From JAJDZL01 sp965220665 (GTDB lineage: Bacteria > Pseudomonadota > Gammaproteobacteria > Arenicellales > JAJDZL01), in NCBI GenBank assembly GCA_965220665.1, contig CBDCQQ010000005.1, forward strand, positions 682,001 to 746,000: DNA of 64,000 nucleotides, written 5' to 3'. The position numbers were made by a program, and so were the translations under genes. Positions 24,558-34,129 of the stretch are shown in pieces. Position 1 is the stretch's first letter. The number at the start of each line of letters is the position of its first letter. Below the pieces are notes generated by a model. The model had not been told where the DNA came from. It ran no database searches and saw only the letters and a program-made list of their open reading frames with translations.

Positions 24558-27069
24558 ACTTAGTTTGAAAACTGTTCTGCTTGCCTGGGTGCGCGAGGTT
24601 TTTCGTGCGCCATTACAATCGACACTTTCCGTTCTTGGTGTCGCGCTAGGCGTTACCGCAGTCGTCGCAGTCAATATCACCAACCACAGTGCCCGCGAAA
24701 GCTTTCTTGCCGCCAGTCATGCATTGGCCGAGTCGGCGACACACAGCATCACAGGAGAACCAAGCGACCAACTCTATCGCGAGTTGAGACTGAAAACAAA
24801 ACATCCCATACAACCCGTAGTTCAGGGCCGAGTTCGACTCAGCGATATTAACGACACCTCGGCAACCGTCTATGGAATTGATCCGATTGCCTACTATCGG
24901 TTCAACATTGGATCGAACGCCACCCCTTCAAGTTCAGAAAACATCAACCAACTAATGGCTGAAGCGTTTAGCGCGTTCGCAACCGCGGATACACTACATC
25001 AACTGGGTGCCAAACACGGAGACAGCATCAAATTACGCTATGGACGCAAGAACCATGAGCTTCAAATCACTGGATTGATTGAAACCAGCACACCTTTAAA
25101 AGAACAGTCATTCAGACTGCTTTTTCTGACTGATATAGCAACTGCGCAAACCATACTGGACATGCGGGGTCAACTCTCCTCAATTCAGTTGCAGCTGCCA
25201 CCGGGAGATAATGTGCTGCAGAAAATTGAAAATCTGCTACCCCAGGGCACGCATCTGGAAGGCCGGCTCAATCGGCAGCGCTCTCTCACTTCAATCACCG
25301 ATGCATTTCAGACCAATCTAACAGCGATGAGCCTGCTCGCATTACTGGTCGCAATATTTCTAATCTACAACACCATGGCATTTCTTGTGATGAGGCGCAG
25401 ACCGACCATTGAAATTCTTCGGGCATTGGGATTTTCGCGGGCTGGGATAACACTTTGTCTGACTTTGGAGGCCGCTGCAATTGGTCTGGTTGCATCAATC
25501 ATCGGAGTTTTGATTGGCAGTCAGCTCGCCAAGCTTCTGCTCGTTTTAGTTGAGCGCTCAATCAACAATCTGTACTTTCCGATTGAAGCTGATATTACGA
25601 TTCTGACGCCAACGGTTATATTCCTAGCGGTGTGCCTGGGAATCGGCTCAACTATTTTGGCGGCTCTGCCCGCTCTACGTGAGGCGCAAAACCTGATGCC
25701 ATCGTTTGGTACTGAATTTCGCCAGCCACCGTCTTCCGCCCGAAAACGGGTTTTTGTCTTCCTGATCTCATGCGCTGGATTTGTAGTTGTCGGAGCCGCG
25801 TTGATGCGGTTGTACCCTACCAGCATTGCTTTAGGATTTGTCAGCATTAACCTCATCGTGATCGGGTATTTTTGCCTGGTTCCACTACTGTCTCAGGCTT
25901 TGGGACAGGCTTTTCGGGTGGTTTCAAAACAATTATTTGGCCTTCGCGGTGTACTGTCAAGCCGCGCATTGTCAATGTCGGGCGGAAGATCGTCAATCGC
26001 CATTTGCGCGCTGTGTGTAGCCATTTCAGCAACTGTTGGTGTCGGCGTTATGATCAGCAATTTTCGTACTGCGGTAGACGACTGGCTTAGCGATCGATTG
26101 CGTGCAGATGTTTACATCTCGACACAAGATTACGGTGGCCAGTTGAGCGAAAATGAAATCAATCATCTGAAAATGATTACAGGAGTCGAGTCAGTCGGTG
26201 TTGCGAAATGGGACTGGCTGCAGGGACCTGATGGCCGCTCCCGTATTTTCGCGGTTGACTATGGTAAACGCGCATTTGATGGATATCGGTTTAAGAAAAA
26301 TTTACCTGAGGTTTGGAATCGGTTTCAGAGCGGGGGCGTCATCATCAGCGAACCATATGCCTGGAAGCGCGAACTTTCGCTCGGTGATACAGTTGAGTTC
26401 TTTAGTGACAATGCTGTCATCGAGATGCCGGTCGTTGGGGTGTTTTTCGATTACAGTTCCGATCGCGGTGTTGTGGTTATCCATCGAGATGTGTATGTTT
26501 CGAATTTCAACGACCACGCGATCACAACTGCTGCTCTTTTCGGTTATCCAGATGCCAATCAACAGACACTGGAACATGAAGCCAACCAATCGATGACCTC
26601 GCCCGGAGTGACAGTTTGGACAGCTGGCGGTATGCATGGTGCAGCGATGGAGATTTTTGATCAGACTTTTGCAATTACAGCAGTATTGAGAAGTCTTGCA
26701 GTCATTGTTGCGATCATTGCGGTCGTGTCAATTCTTGCCATGATTCAGATCGACCGCGGACGCGAACTTCGCATTCAAAATGCAGTCGGGTTCACTTCCC
26801 GCGAAATTTGGACATTGGCAAGCATCGAGGCCGGTGTAATGGGGATGATTGCCGGAGTGCTATCACTTCCGGTTGGTCTGCTGCTGTCATGGCTTTTGAT
26901 TTGGGTTGTCAATCAGCGATCTTTCGGCTGGACAATGAAAATGCTGATTGATGGCACAATTCTCATCGAGGCAGTTTTACTTGCAATCATCGCAGCCCTT
27001 TTAGCTGGAATTGTTCCGGCATGGTGGTTGGCAAACCGCACGCCAAAGCAAAAGCTGCAGGCGGAATAG
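24511..27069 (+). CDS. FtsX-like ABC permease (YbbP-like, 852 residues)
   Basis: Large inner-membrane permease with two FtsX/MacB-type modules. A first transmembrane segment (STLSVLGVALGVTAVVAVNI) precedes a long periplasmic domain. Three helices follow around residues 270-390, a central pair near 410-460, and after a second periplasmic domain there are three more helices at the C-terminus. The layout fits YbbP rather than LolC/E. The start is uncertain: GTG at 24511 overlaps the ATPase gene, and TTG codons at 24544 or 24562 are alternatives. Function is likely movement or extraction of a lipid or lipoprotein at the membrane surface (family inference). Confidence 0.9.
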   Translation: MTNNACCSPAKLKCAKLSLKTVLLAWVREVFRAPLQSTLSVLGVALGVTAVVAVNITNHSARESFLAASHALAESATHSITGEPSDQLYRELRLKTKHPIQPVVQGRVRLSDINDTSATVYGIDPIAYYRFNIGSNATPSSSENINQLMAEAFSAFATADTLHQLGAKHGDSIKLRYGRKNHELQITGLIETSTPLKEQSFRLLFLTDIATAQTILDMRGQLSSIQLQLPPGDNVLQKIENLLPQGTHLEGRLNRQRSLTSITDAFQTNLTAMSLLALLVAIFLIYNTMAFLVMRRRPTIEILRALGFSRAGITLCLTLEAAAIGLVASIIGVLIGSQLAKLLLVLVERSINNLYFPIEADITILTPTVIFLAVCLGIGSTILAALPALREAQNLMPSFGTEFRQPPSSARKRVFVFLISCAGFVVVGAALMRLYPTSIALGFVSINLIVIGYFCLVPLLSQALGQAFRVVSKQLFGLRGVLSSRALSMSGGRSSIAICALCVAISATVGVGVMISNFRTAVDDWLSDRLRADVYISTQDYGGQLSENEINHLKMITGVESVGVAKWDWLQGPDGRSRIFAVDYGKRAFDGYRFKKNLPEVWNRFQSGGVIISEPYAWKRELSLGDTVEFFSDNAVIEMPVVGVFFDYSSDRGVVVIHRDVYVSNFNDHAITTAALFGYPDANQQTLEHEANQSMTSPGVTVWTAGGMHGAAMEIFDQTFAITAVLRSLAVIVAIIAVVSILAMIQIDRGRELRIQNAVGFTSREIWTLASIEAGVMGMIAGVLSLPVGLLLSWLLIWVVNQRSFGWTMKMLIDGTILIEAVLLAIIAALLAGIVPAWWLANRTPKQKLQAE

Positions 27070-27072
27070 TCC

Positions 27073-28239
27073 ATGGGAACGAAAACAAGACTCGGAATTG
27101 CTACATTCGTTGTGCTGTCAATTGGCGTTGTCGTCTGGCTGATGAATTGGTCATCCAATCTGGAAGATGCCGGTGCACAATTTCAACAACCGGTGTTGGG
27201 AAATATCCTGCTTGAAAGTTCTGACAGTCAGTTTGAAGCAGTCACAACGCCCAGACTGCTTGAGTTTCCTCAAGATCATGGTTCTCACCCCGAATTTCAA
27301 ACAGAGTGGTGGTACTTCACTGGCAACCTCAAGAACAACAAGGGCAGACAGTTCGGCTATCAGTTCACGGTCTTTCGGCGTGCACTGTCAAGAGACTCCC
27401 CAGAACTCGATTCTGACTGGGCAACTTCACAGGCCTATCTGGCACATGCAGGTGTAACGGATGTGCAATCGAAGAAATATTTCACTGATGAGACCTACAG
27501 CCGCGGCGTACTGAATTTGGCAGGCGTCCAAGCGGATCCCTTTTCAGTTTGGGTCGAAAACTGGACCGCTGAGGGCTCTGCGGGACAATGTGCAGGCTGC
27601 CTGACGATTAGCATCAAAGCCGAGTCCGATGATTTTTCCTTTAGTCTCGATCTTGACAGCACCAAACCCGCTGTGCTTCATGGAGAACGCGGTATCAGCC
27701 GAAAAAGCACGATGCCTGGAAACGCTTCCTACTACTATTCGCTGTCCAGACTTCGAACCAGTGGCACGCTCACAGTTCAGGGTGAGGACATTACGGTATC
27801 AGGCGACAGCTGGATGGACCATGAATGGTTCTCGTCAGTCCTAGACGAGGAGCAGTCCGGCTGGGACTGGTTTTCGCTGCAGTTTGATGACCAGCGCGAG
27901 ATGATGCTATTCCAGGTTCGAAATCACGACCCTGCAGTGGAACCGTTCAAATACGGTGTAGTGGTTGATCAGCGCGGTCAATCTGAACTGATACCGCCTG
28001 ACCAGATCACTCTGAATCCGGTGAGGGTATGGAAAAGTAATCTCAATCATTCCGAGTATCCCGTGCACTGGAAAATTGAAATTCCATCACACAACATGCG
28101 GCTCGACGTTGAGTCTCTGATTGATGCACAGGAAAGGGACGATTCATTTCGTTATTGGGAAGGTGCGATCAGAGTGAGTGGAATGGAAAATAACCAACCA
28201 GTTACCGGTCTTGGGTACCTGGAGATGACAGGATACTGA
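27073..28239 (+). CDS. AttH/CrtC-like lipocalin-fold protein
   Basis: Member of the lipocalin-like family that contains AttH and carotenoid 1,2-hydratase CrtC. An N-terminal membrane anchor or signal (IATFVVLSIGVVVWLM) is followed by the family hallmark FPQDHGSHPEFQTEWWYFTGNL, then GYQFTVFRRAL, AYLAHAGVTD and SGDSWMDHEWFSS. It starts three bases after the FtsX permease gene, so it is probably an extracytoplasmic partner of that ABC system. Carotenoid hydration itself is unlikely here because no carotenoid genes are near. Confidence 0.88.
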   Translation: MGTKTRLGIATFVVLSIGVVVWLMNWSSNLEDAGAQFQQPVLGNILLESSDSQFEAVTTPRLLEFPQDHGSHPEFQTEWWYFTGNLKNNKGRQFGYQFTVFRRALSRDSPELDSDWATSQAYLAHAGVTDVQSKKYFTDETYSRGVLNLAGVQADPFSVWVENWTAEGSAGQCAGCLTISIKAESDDFSFSLDLDSTKPAVLHGERGISRKSTMPGNASYYYSLSRLRTSGTLTVQGEDITVSGDSWMDHEWFSSVLDEEQSGWDWFSLQFDDQREMMLFQVRNHDPAVEPFKYGVVVDQRGQSELIPPDQITLNPVRVWKSNLNHSEYPVHWKIEIPSHNMRLDVESLIDAQERDDSFRYWEGAIRVSGMENNQPVTGLGYLEMTGY

Positions 28240-28332
28240 GCACTCCCCATTCAACTTGTATCATATGCATTGCAATTCAGTTCAAGGCGTTTTCTCGCAT
28301 AGTGGCTGTCAGCGCGTTCAAAACAGGCATCA

Positions 28333-29232
28333 ATGCACGATTTCGCATACCGAAAAAACTTACTTGAGCCCGCGCTGATTCGACAACTCAGCCAACGCTC
28401 AAATAAGGACGCGACCGTCCGTCTCATTATTCACATTGCGCTGATTGCGATCGGGGCAACAATGGTTTCGCTGGCTGGATTCAGCTGGTGGCTGTTGCCC
28501 GCATGGATCGTTTACGGAATCGTTCTGATGTTTTTGTTCTCACCTCTGCATGAGTGCATTCACAGAACTGCCTTTCGAAACCGAACTGCGAATGATCTCG
28601 TGGCGACTGTTATCGGATTTCTGATCATGTTGCCTGCGAACTACTTTCGTAACTTTCACTTTGCACATCACCGGTACACAAACGACCCAAAGCGTGATCC
28701 GGAACTTCTAACCCCAAAACCCGCAACTTTGCCACAGTATTTGTGGGCGATGTGCGGACTAGGTGCCTATTGGTGGGCACAGTTCCGCACAATTGTCCAA
28801 CACTCACTAGGCAGCGTTTCGGAGGACTTCATCGCTGAATCGAGTCACCGGGCGATCATTCTTGAAGCGCGACTGCATTTGGTTCTCTATCTTGCCGTAA
28901 TCGGCGCCTCAGTCCTGTTTGAGACGACAGTATTCATTTTTTACTGGCTCATTCCGGCAGTATTAGGCACAGTTGGACTACGGCTATTCTTGCACGCTGA
29001 ACACGCCGGTTGCGAATTGTCGGACAACATGCTGCGTAACACCCGCACGACCCTGACCAATCCAGCAATCAAACTGCTGACCTGGAATATGCCCTATCAC
29101 TGCGAACACCACGTATTTCCAGCGGTTCCATTTCATCAACTTCCAGTGCTTCATCAGCACCTGAAAGACCATTTGGCGGTTGCGTCAAACGGCTATTGCC
29201 GATTTCACCGCGAATTCGTAGACTCGATCTGA
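28333..29232 (+). CDS. Fatty acid desaturase family protein
   Basis: Integral membrane di-iron enzyme with the three histidine boxes: HECIHR, HFAHH and HCEHH. Four or so transmembrane segments surround them. Length 299 residues suits bacterial desaturase or hydroxylase members of the family (including beta-carotene ketolase-like and sterol-like types). Substrate and regiochemistry cannot be assigned. It starts about 95 bases after the AttH-like gene. Confidence 0.88.
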   Translation: MHDFAYRKNLLEPALIRQLSQRSNKDATVRLIIHIALIAIGATMVSLAGFSWWLLPAWIVYGIVLMFLFSPLHECIHRTAFRNRTANDLVATVIGFLIMLPANYFRNFHFAHHRYTNDPKRDPELLTPKPATLPQYLWAMCGLGAYWWAQFRTIVQHSLGSVSEDFIAESSHRAIILEARLHLVLYLAVIGASVLFETTVFIFYWLIPAVLGTVGLRLFLHAEHAGCELSDNMLRNTRTTLTNPAIKLLTWNMPYHCEHHVFPAVPFHQLPVLHQHLKDHLAVASNGYCRFHREFVDSI

Positions 29233-29239
29233 ATTGCTT

Positions 29240-29436
29240 AACTGAATTTAGCATATTTTTAAGCGCATCGATGTCCAATGCGTTTTCCAGATCCTCAGCC
29301 AAGTTGTCAAATGCGGTCTCTGTACTCTTGCGATGACGATTTCAACCTGCCCAGAAACACGGACAGTCAAGTCAAGGTGTTGTCCCGATTCCAATCAATT
29401 TCGTACTCGACAGCTCCTGACCGGTGCTCATTGCCA
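29240..29436 (-). other. Possible decayed coding remnant
   Basis: Read on the minus strand, three short stretches look protein-like but lie in different frames: EYEIDWNRDNTLT, then VRVSGQVEIVIA, then AFDNLAEDLENALDIDALKNMLNSV. They could be the remains of one gene broken by two indels. No family recognised. Confidence 0.25.
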
Positions 29437-29625
29437 ACCAGAACTGTCGTCGATCATTTCCCTTGTAGCAAATGGCGCGGTTTGTCGTATCTGAGAGCGT
29501 AAACTTTTGTGCCATCACAACCAGTCATTGTTTCATTGACAATCATCGAATCGACTACTGATTCTTCAGTCGCCTGTACAACTGCTTCAAACAAGGGGTC
29601 CAGAAAATCCCGGCTAAAGCGCCAA
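29437..29625 (-). pseudogene. Second, diverged copy of the 3' end of the P1 peptidase gene
   Basis: On the minus strand this encodes DLDPLFEAVVQATEESVVDSMIVNETMTGCDGT-type sequence ending in LLQGK-stop, matching the last ~58 codons of the P1 peptidase whose gene ends at 30918. The similarity continues about 17 bases past the stop codon (ACCAGAACTGTCGTCGATCA is shared). A central block of over 60 bases is identical. Changes near the C-terminus are non-synonymous. There is no upstream part of the gene here, so this copy is non-functional. Confidence 0.88.
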
Positions 29626-29656
29626 TACCCGCTCGAAACAACAATCAGATTATTCA

Positions 29657-29695
29657 ACCTTGATATATGAATATAATCTGTTCATATTTCAAGGT
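29657..29695. promoter_or_regulatory. Palindrome with embedded -10 before the first DUF4143 ATPase gene
   Basis: Inverted arms of 15 bp (ACCTTGATATATGAA / TTCATATTTCAAGGT, one mismatch) flank TATAATCTG, which contains a perfect -10 hexamer. The palindrome ends 29 bases before the ATG. A likely operator for autoregulation; it has the same CTTG...GAA / TTC...CAAG plan as the palindrome before the second ATPase at 35748. Confidence 0.7.
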
Positions 29696-29724
29696 ATATT
29701 GAAGATTTTGAGCAGTTTCAACAG

Positions 29725-30873
29725 ATGATTGATCGAGAATCTCATTTGGCAAACATAAAGAGCCTGCTGGAGCAGTTTCCCGTTGTCGCATTGATCGGAG
29801 CTCGGCAAGTTGGCAAGACCACTCTTGCTCAATTGCTAATGCGACAAGGGAGTGATCAAACACATCATTTTGATCTCGAGTCACCCTTTGATCTTGCTCA
29901 AGTTTCAGATCCGATGCTTGCGCTGTCACCATTGCACGGACTTATTATTCTTGACGAAATTCATAGACTTCCAGAGGTATTTCCTGTACTTCGAGTATTG
30001 GCTGACCGAAAACCGAGTCAAGCTAGATTTTTGATTCTCGCAAGTGCTACGCCGTCACTACTGAAGCAGAGTAGCGAATCTTTGGCTGGACGTATTGCGT
30101 ACTATGAATTACCGGGAATTTCCATGTCAGAGATTGATCGCAATGAATTCGATGCACTCTGGTTTCGCGGTGGGTTTCCGTTATCAGTTACCGCACAGAA
30201 TGATGAGTCAAGTTACCGCTGGAGAAATCAGTTCATCCGAACTTTCTTGGAACGCGATATCCCTCAATTTGGAATCGGAATTACCAGTACAACTCTCGAC
30301 CGGTTTTTATCAATGGTGGCACACTATCATGCACAGGTTTGGAATGGTGCTGAACTTTCACGGGCATTTGGAGTTTCACACACTGCTGTTCGTCGATACC
30401 TTGATGTGATGGAATCAACGTTTATGCTCCGCTGCCTGAAACCATGGGCTGCAAACATCAAAAAAAGACAGGTCAAATCGCCAAAAGTTCTTTTTCGTGA
30501 TTCAGGCCTGCTGCATACCATGCTTGGAATCAAGAGTCGGGAAGAACTGGACAGACACCCGAAAGTTGGCGCGTCTTGGGAAGGTTACATCATTGAAAAC
30601 GTTTTACAGGCGTTACAGGTTGAAGACCGACACAGCTATTTTTGGGCCACACATGCCGGGGCTGAGATAGACTTGCTGATACAGCAAGGGGGTAGACTCA
30701 AAGGATTTGAGGTGAAGCGTACTTCCACACCCTCCATTACTCCATCCATGAAAATCGCACTCGATGACCTCGACTTGAATCAAATTGATGTCATTTATCC
30801 AGGTGAAAAGACGTTTGCATTAAGCGATAGAATTCGAGCGGTTGCAGCAAGTCGGATTCTTGAGGATCTATAG
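29725..30873 (+). CDS. AAA-family ATPase with DUF4143 domain (copy 1)
   Basis: Protein of the widespread but poorly understood AAA_14/DUF4143 family. Walker A is GARQVGKT (residues 25-32), Walker B IILDEIH (Asp77-Glu78), and a sensor-like ILASATPSLL follows. A helix-turn-helix-like segment (LSRAFGVSHTAVRRYLDVMESTFMLRCL) is near residues 210-235. The C-terminus has a PD-(D/E)xK-like pattern (AEIDLLI...FEVKRT). No transmembrane segment. It is monocistronic, bounded by an upstream palindrome and the 3' ends of two P1-peptidase copies. The second family member at 35.8 kb is clearly related but diverged. Cellular role unknown; a selfish or defence role is possible (inference). Confidence 0.88.
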   Translation: MIDRESHLANIKSLLEQFPVVALIGARQVGKTTLAQLLMRQGSDQTHHFDLESPFDLAQVSDPMLALSPLHGLIILDEIHRLPEVFPVLRVLADRKPSQARFLILASATPSLLKQSSESLAGRIAYYELPGISMSEIDRNEFDALWFRGGFPLSVTAQNDESSYRWRNQFIRTFLERDIPQFGIGITSTTLDRFLSMVAHYHAQVWNGAELSRAFGVSHTAVRRYLDVMESTFMLRCLKPWAANIKKRQVKSPKVLFRDSGLLHTMLGIKSREELDRHPKVGASWEGYIIENVLQALQVEDRHSYFWATHAGAEIDLLIQQGGRLKGFEVKRTSTPSITPSMKIALDDLDLNQIDVIYPGEKTFALSDRIRAVAASRILEDL

Positions 30874-30900
30874 AATCCAGCGTGATCAGATTTCTTTGAC

Positions 30901-31091
30901 ACCAGAACTGTCGTCGATCATTTTCCCTGTAGCAATTGCCGCAGTCTGTCGTGTCCGAGAGCGTAAACTGTTGTACCGTCACAACCGGTCATCGTTTCAT
31001 TGACAATCATCGAATCGACTACTGATTCTTCAGTCGCCTGTACAACTGCTTCAAACAAAGGGTCCAAAAGATCATTGCTCAGTTGACGCCA
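30901..31091 (-). repeat. Direct repeat copy 2: 3' end of the P1 peptidase gene
   Basis: This is the intact-gene copy of the segment duplicated at 29437-29625, in the same orientation. The two copies bracket the DUF4143 ATPase gene. Shared blocks include the 20 bases just downstream of the stop codon, and most mismatches fall in the last 15 codons. Confidence 0.88.
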
Positions 31092-32012
31092 GATCATCAT
31101 CCCATCATCCACATTGACTGGTTTCGCCGTAGAAAAGCTCAAAAACAGGTCACCCGACCCATCATTACCAATCGTTCCGGTTCGTCCGATGCCCAAAACA
31201 ACTCTGCGCGACAAACGTTTAAGCTGATGAGGCAATAGAGGCGCATCAGTTGCCAATATCGCAATCACTGATCCCTTTCCCTTAGAGCGGACTTCGCCGC
31301 CTTTAAGATCCTTTCCAACAGGTGTGCCTGCGATTACGAGGTCTTTCCTGCGACCAAAATTGGCCTGTACGAACACACCCACTGTATAGGTAGACTCTCC
31401 CACTTTAACTTTTCTCGATGCCGACCCACTACCACCTTTGAAATCATAACAGACCATGCCGGTGCCACCTCCAACACTGCCTAGTTCGATTGGCCCGTGA
31501 GTGGCACTTTCAATGGCTGAAATCACATGTTCATCTGTTATATGAAACCCGTTGATATCGTTTAACTCGCCATCGAACGTTTCGGCAGCCACCGGTAATA
31601 CCCCTTCAGTCGCATGCTCAGGATAGTTGCACACAACCCACTTGGTAACAGCGGCTTGTGCTACCCCGCAGGAATGAGTATTTGTCAGCACAATTGGCCA
31701 CTGCAGCAAACCTGACTCTTCAATCCAATGTGCTCCGGTCATCTCACCGTTGCCGTTGAAACTGAAAAATCCTGCATTGCAAGGTATGTGTAACGCGTCA
31801 CGCGGTCTTGGTAAGATTGCGGTAACACCGGTACGAATCGGTCCCTGACCAACGACTCTCATTCCTTCACCCGATATCAGTGTCCGATAACCAACACGGA
31901 CCCCTTCAACGTCGGTGATGGCGTTGACCTCGCCGACAGTGCCAGAAAAGTTGATCGGAATGGAACGAGAACGTGGTTTGCCGGACGGCGTCTTGAGCTT
32001 GAAATCGATCAC
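30918..32012 (-). CDS. P1 family peptidase (DmpA/BapA-like, MEROPS S58)
   Basis: N-terminal nucleophile-type aminopeptidase related to DmpA and beta-aminopeptidases; the precursor cleaves itself into two chains. Conserved early segments are GEVNAITDVEGVRVGY and GVTAILPRPRDA; then FSFNGNGEMTGAHWIEESGLL and TNTHSCGVAQAAV. The cleavage region is YDFKGGSGSASRKV, where a serine becomes the new N-terminal nucleophile. Length 364 residues is typical. Its last 58 codons are duplicated at 29.4 kb. Substrates (peptides or amides) are unknown. Confidence 0.92.
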   Translation of the reverse strand: MIDFKLKTPSGKPRSRSIPINFSGTVGEVNAITDVEGVRVGYRTLISGEGMRVVGQGPIRTGVTAILPRPRDALHIPCNAGFFSFNGNGEMTGAHWIEESGLLQWPIVLTNTHSCGVAQAAVTKWVVCNYPEHATEGVLPVAAETFDGELNDINGFHITDEHVISAIESATHGPIELGSVGGGTGMVCYDFKGGSGSASRKVKVGESTYTVGVFVQANFGRRKDLVIAGTPVGKDLKGGEVRSKGKGSVIAILATDAPLLPHQLKRLSRRVVLGIGRTGTIGNDGSGDLFLSFSTAKPVNVDDGMMIWRQLSNDLLDPLFEAVVQATEESVVDSMIVNETMTGCDGTTVYALGHDRLRQLLQGK

Positions 32013-32163
32013 AATTGTTGAATCGTGGATCGGAACTGGAATAGATTGTTCTCGAAATCAGTTAAAGAAGTTCGAATGACAAAATGACTCTATCTGTAGT
32101 CAGTTGACAGTTAATTGAAATTGGCTCACAATGTCAACAACAGATGTAGACATGACAACTTAC

Positions 32164-32634
32164 CTATTCATCTTCGACCTGATAGATACCTGGCTCACTT
32201 TCTTTTGGCATCGAGCATTTTTCAGAAAACTGCATGCCTTCACATACTCCATATAAATACAGCGAGTGATCCTGCAAGACAAATCCTGCCGCACTCGCCA
32301 CCTCCCGCTGACGTTGTTCAATTGAATCGTCGATAAACTCAAAAACGCGACCACACTCGACACACACCATGTGATCATGATGCTCTTCATCATTGAGTTC
32401 GTAATAGGCCTTATCACCATCAAAGCGATGTCTGATTACGATGCCGGACTGTTCAAACTGCGTCAACACACGATATACAGTCGCAATACCGACCTCTTCA
32501 CCTGCTTCGTGGAGCGCGCGATAAATGTCTTCCGCACCCAAGTGGCGCTGCGCTGAGTTTTCCATAATATTGAGAATCAGTCTTCGCGGAAGCGTCGTTC
32601 GCAATCCTGCATCGGCCAAACTGGACTCATTCAA
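32164..32634 (-). CDS. fur: Ferric uptake regulator Fur
   Basis: Iron-responsive repressor of 156 residues. The winged-helix domain (AEDIYRALHEAGEEVGIATVYRVLTQFEQSGIV) and metal-binding segments (HHDHMVCVECGRVFEF with C-x-x-C, then LYLYGVC) match gamma/beta-type Fur. The start is a TTG at 32634 with a strong Shine-Dalgarno (AAGGAGG) nine bases before it. The C-terminal tail is acidic and unusual. It should control the fbpABC-like operon through the two Fur boxes at 18.1 kb. Confidence 0.95.
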   Translation of the reverse strand: MNESSLADAGLRTTLPRRLILNIMENSAQRHLGAEDIYRALHEAGEEVGIATVYRVLTQFEQSGIVIRHRFDGDKAYYELNDEEHHDHMVCVECGRVFEFIDDSIEQRQREVASAAGFVLQDHSLYLYGVCEGMQFSEKCSMPKESEPGIYQVEDE

Positions 32635-32649
32635 AACTGCTTTCCTCCT

Positions 32650-33367
32650 TTAAAGTACTCAAAGTTCATTTTAGCCCATTCAAATATCTCGTAGAAATTA
32701 TCCCCGAATACACTCCAAACACAGAATATTCTGCATTTCCAATGATAAATTGCAGATACAACTGGAGGTCAACGTTGCATTCTTTCTGAAGTCGACGACA
32801 ACAAATCAGGCTGCAAAAGTTGAATAGTTATACGACGACGTTTTGGGCGTTCCCGTAAACTGAACTAACTTCGATGCAGGGTCACAGTTGACCTGCTAGA
32901 TGAAGGCTACCCGGAACCCGCAGATCCAAAACTCCTGGAAGAAGCATTTGCTCAAACGGGCTGGAGTGCAATGAGTTTGTTATGCGGTACCGAGACCCAG
33001 CGCAGTACTGCATGCAGGCGGTGGTGAAAAGCGGCTATCACCCGCTACAATCGTGATAGGAGTCGGCTTTTGATTTCTTATTTCGGAATCCGGCTAAGCA
33101 ACTAGGCAACTTGTATGTGACGGTTGAAATTAGAATTACTGGTACAATTATCTTTGAAATTGTCAAATCCGATGGTAGTCTCGTAAAGTAACAAGTTTGT
33201 GCAAGTTCAAACAGAATTTATTTGGATTTGCCAGATTAGGGCTATATCTGGAACTGACATTGCTGCCCTGAAATATTGGTGCAAATTCAGTACCTTCTAA
33301 CGCCAGAAAGAAAACCATATCTGACAAATTTGTAATCCACTCAAAACTAATAAGTTAATCGGATCTC
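32650..33367. other. AT-rich intergenic stretch with a gene fragment
   Basis: About 720 bases precede the TIGR04255-like cassette. On the plus strand around 32881-33028 an open stretch reads DLLDEGYPEPADPKLLEEAFAQTGWSA..., which looks like a piece of a real protein but has no start and ends at a stop after the following codons. I could not name it. It may be a remnant of a gene lost when the cassette arrived. The rest holds nothing I can recognise. Confidence 0.4.
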
Positions 33368-34129
33368 ATGCTTCCCGTATCCTATTTGTCCCCACCAAAC
33401 GAAAAGAGCCGACAATTCCAAAACAATTATTTGGACAATTTTGTAGTGGAATTTCGCTTTCCAGCGTTGTTAGAAATATCACAGGATGAACCAATCATAG
33501 TAGATATCCAGAAATCTGTACGAATGCGATACCCAAATTACCAAAAGGCGCTCACGACCGAATTTACTCCCGCAGGGCAATCAAACGAAGTAGTACATGA
33601 ATTTAGGAGTAAAAACAATGTCGATTTGATTACACTGAGGAATTCTGCTGTTTCTTATTCGACATCTAGATACAGAAACTTTACTGACGCCAGATCTGAA
33701 TGTGATTATCTTATTGAATCGGTAATTCCACACCTGCAAACTGATTTTTTTACTCGAATTGGAATGAGATATATCAATAGATTGCCAATCGAAAATTCAA
33801 CTCGCGATGTAAAAAATTGGATAAATAGTGAATTGACTGGATCGACTAATGTGCTAGGATCACTAAGTGGATTAAAAATGGAGTATTCAGGATACCTTGA
33901 TGAACAGGCAACTTACTTATTTCGTTGCGGAATTGCTGATTCTGGGAATTCGGGCGTTAAATTCGAAAATCTTCAGAATGTTCCATTTGTGCTAGATTAT
34001 GATTACAGTCAATTGGATATTGAAATTGACAAAGCGTTAGCATTGTTGGATAAATTTCATGAAGTTCATTTCTCCTTCTTTTGGTGGAGTTTGGGCGAGA
34101 AAGCTAGAGAAGGGTTGATAAATGCTTGA
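33368..34129 (+). CDS. TIGR04255-like sporadically distributed protein
   Basis: About 253 residues with the pattern of the TIGR04255 family, whose members are sporadically distributed and of unknown function: a start with NNYLDNFVVEFRFPALLE, a strand-rich middle (AVSYSTSRYRNFTDARSECDYLIESV), the hallmark RIGMRYINRL at residues 130-139, and a C-terminal LALLDKFHEVHFSFFWWSLGEKAREGL. The gene is markedly AT-rich relative to the core genes. It overlaps the next gene by eight bases, and a third gene encodes an HNH nuclease, so the three probably act together. The family assignment rests on motif memory, not on a search. Confidence 0.65.
   Translation: MLPVSYLSPPNEKSRQFQNNYLDNFVVEFRFPALLEISQDEPIIVDIQKSVRMRYPNYQKALTTEFTPAGQSNEVVHEFRSKNNVDLITLRNSAVSYSTSRYRNFTDARSECDYLIESVIPHLQTDFFTRIGMRYINRLPIENSTRDVKNWINSELTGSTNVLGSLSGLKMEYSGYLDEQATYLFRCGIADSGNSGVKFENLQNVPFVLDYDYSQLDIEIDKALALLDKFHEVHFSFFWWSLGEKAREGLINA

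Noticed and set aside
27073..28239. Carotenoid 1,2-hydratase (CrtC) function for the lipocalin-like protein
   Set aside because: It shares the family signature but sits with an ABC/FtsX pair and no carotenoid genes, so only the fold is assigned.
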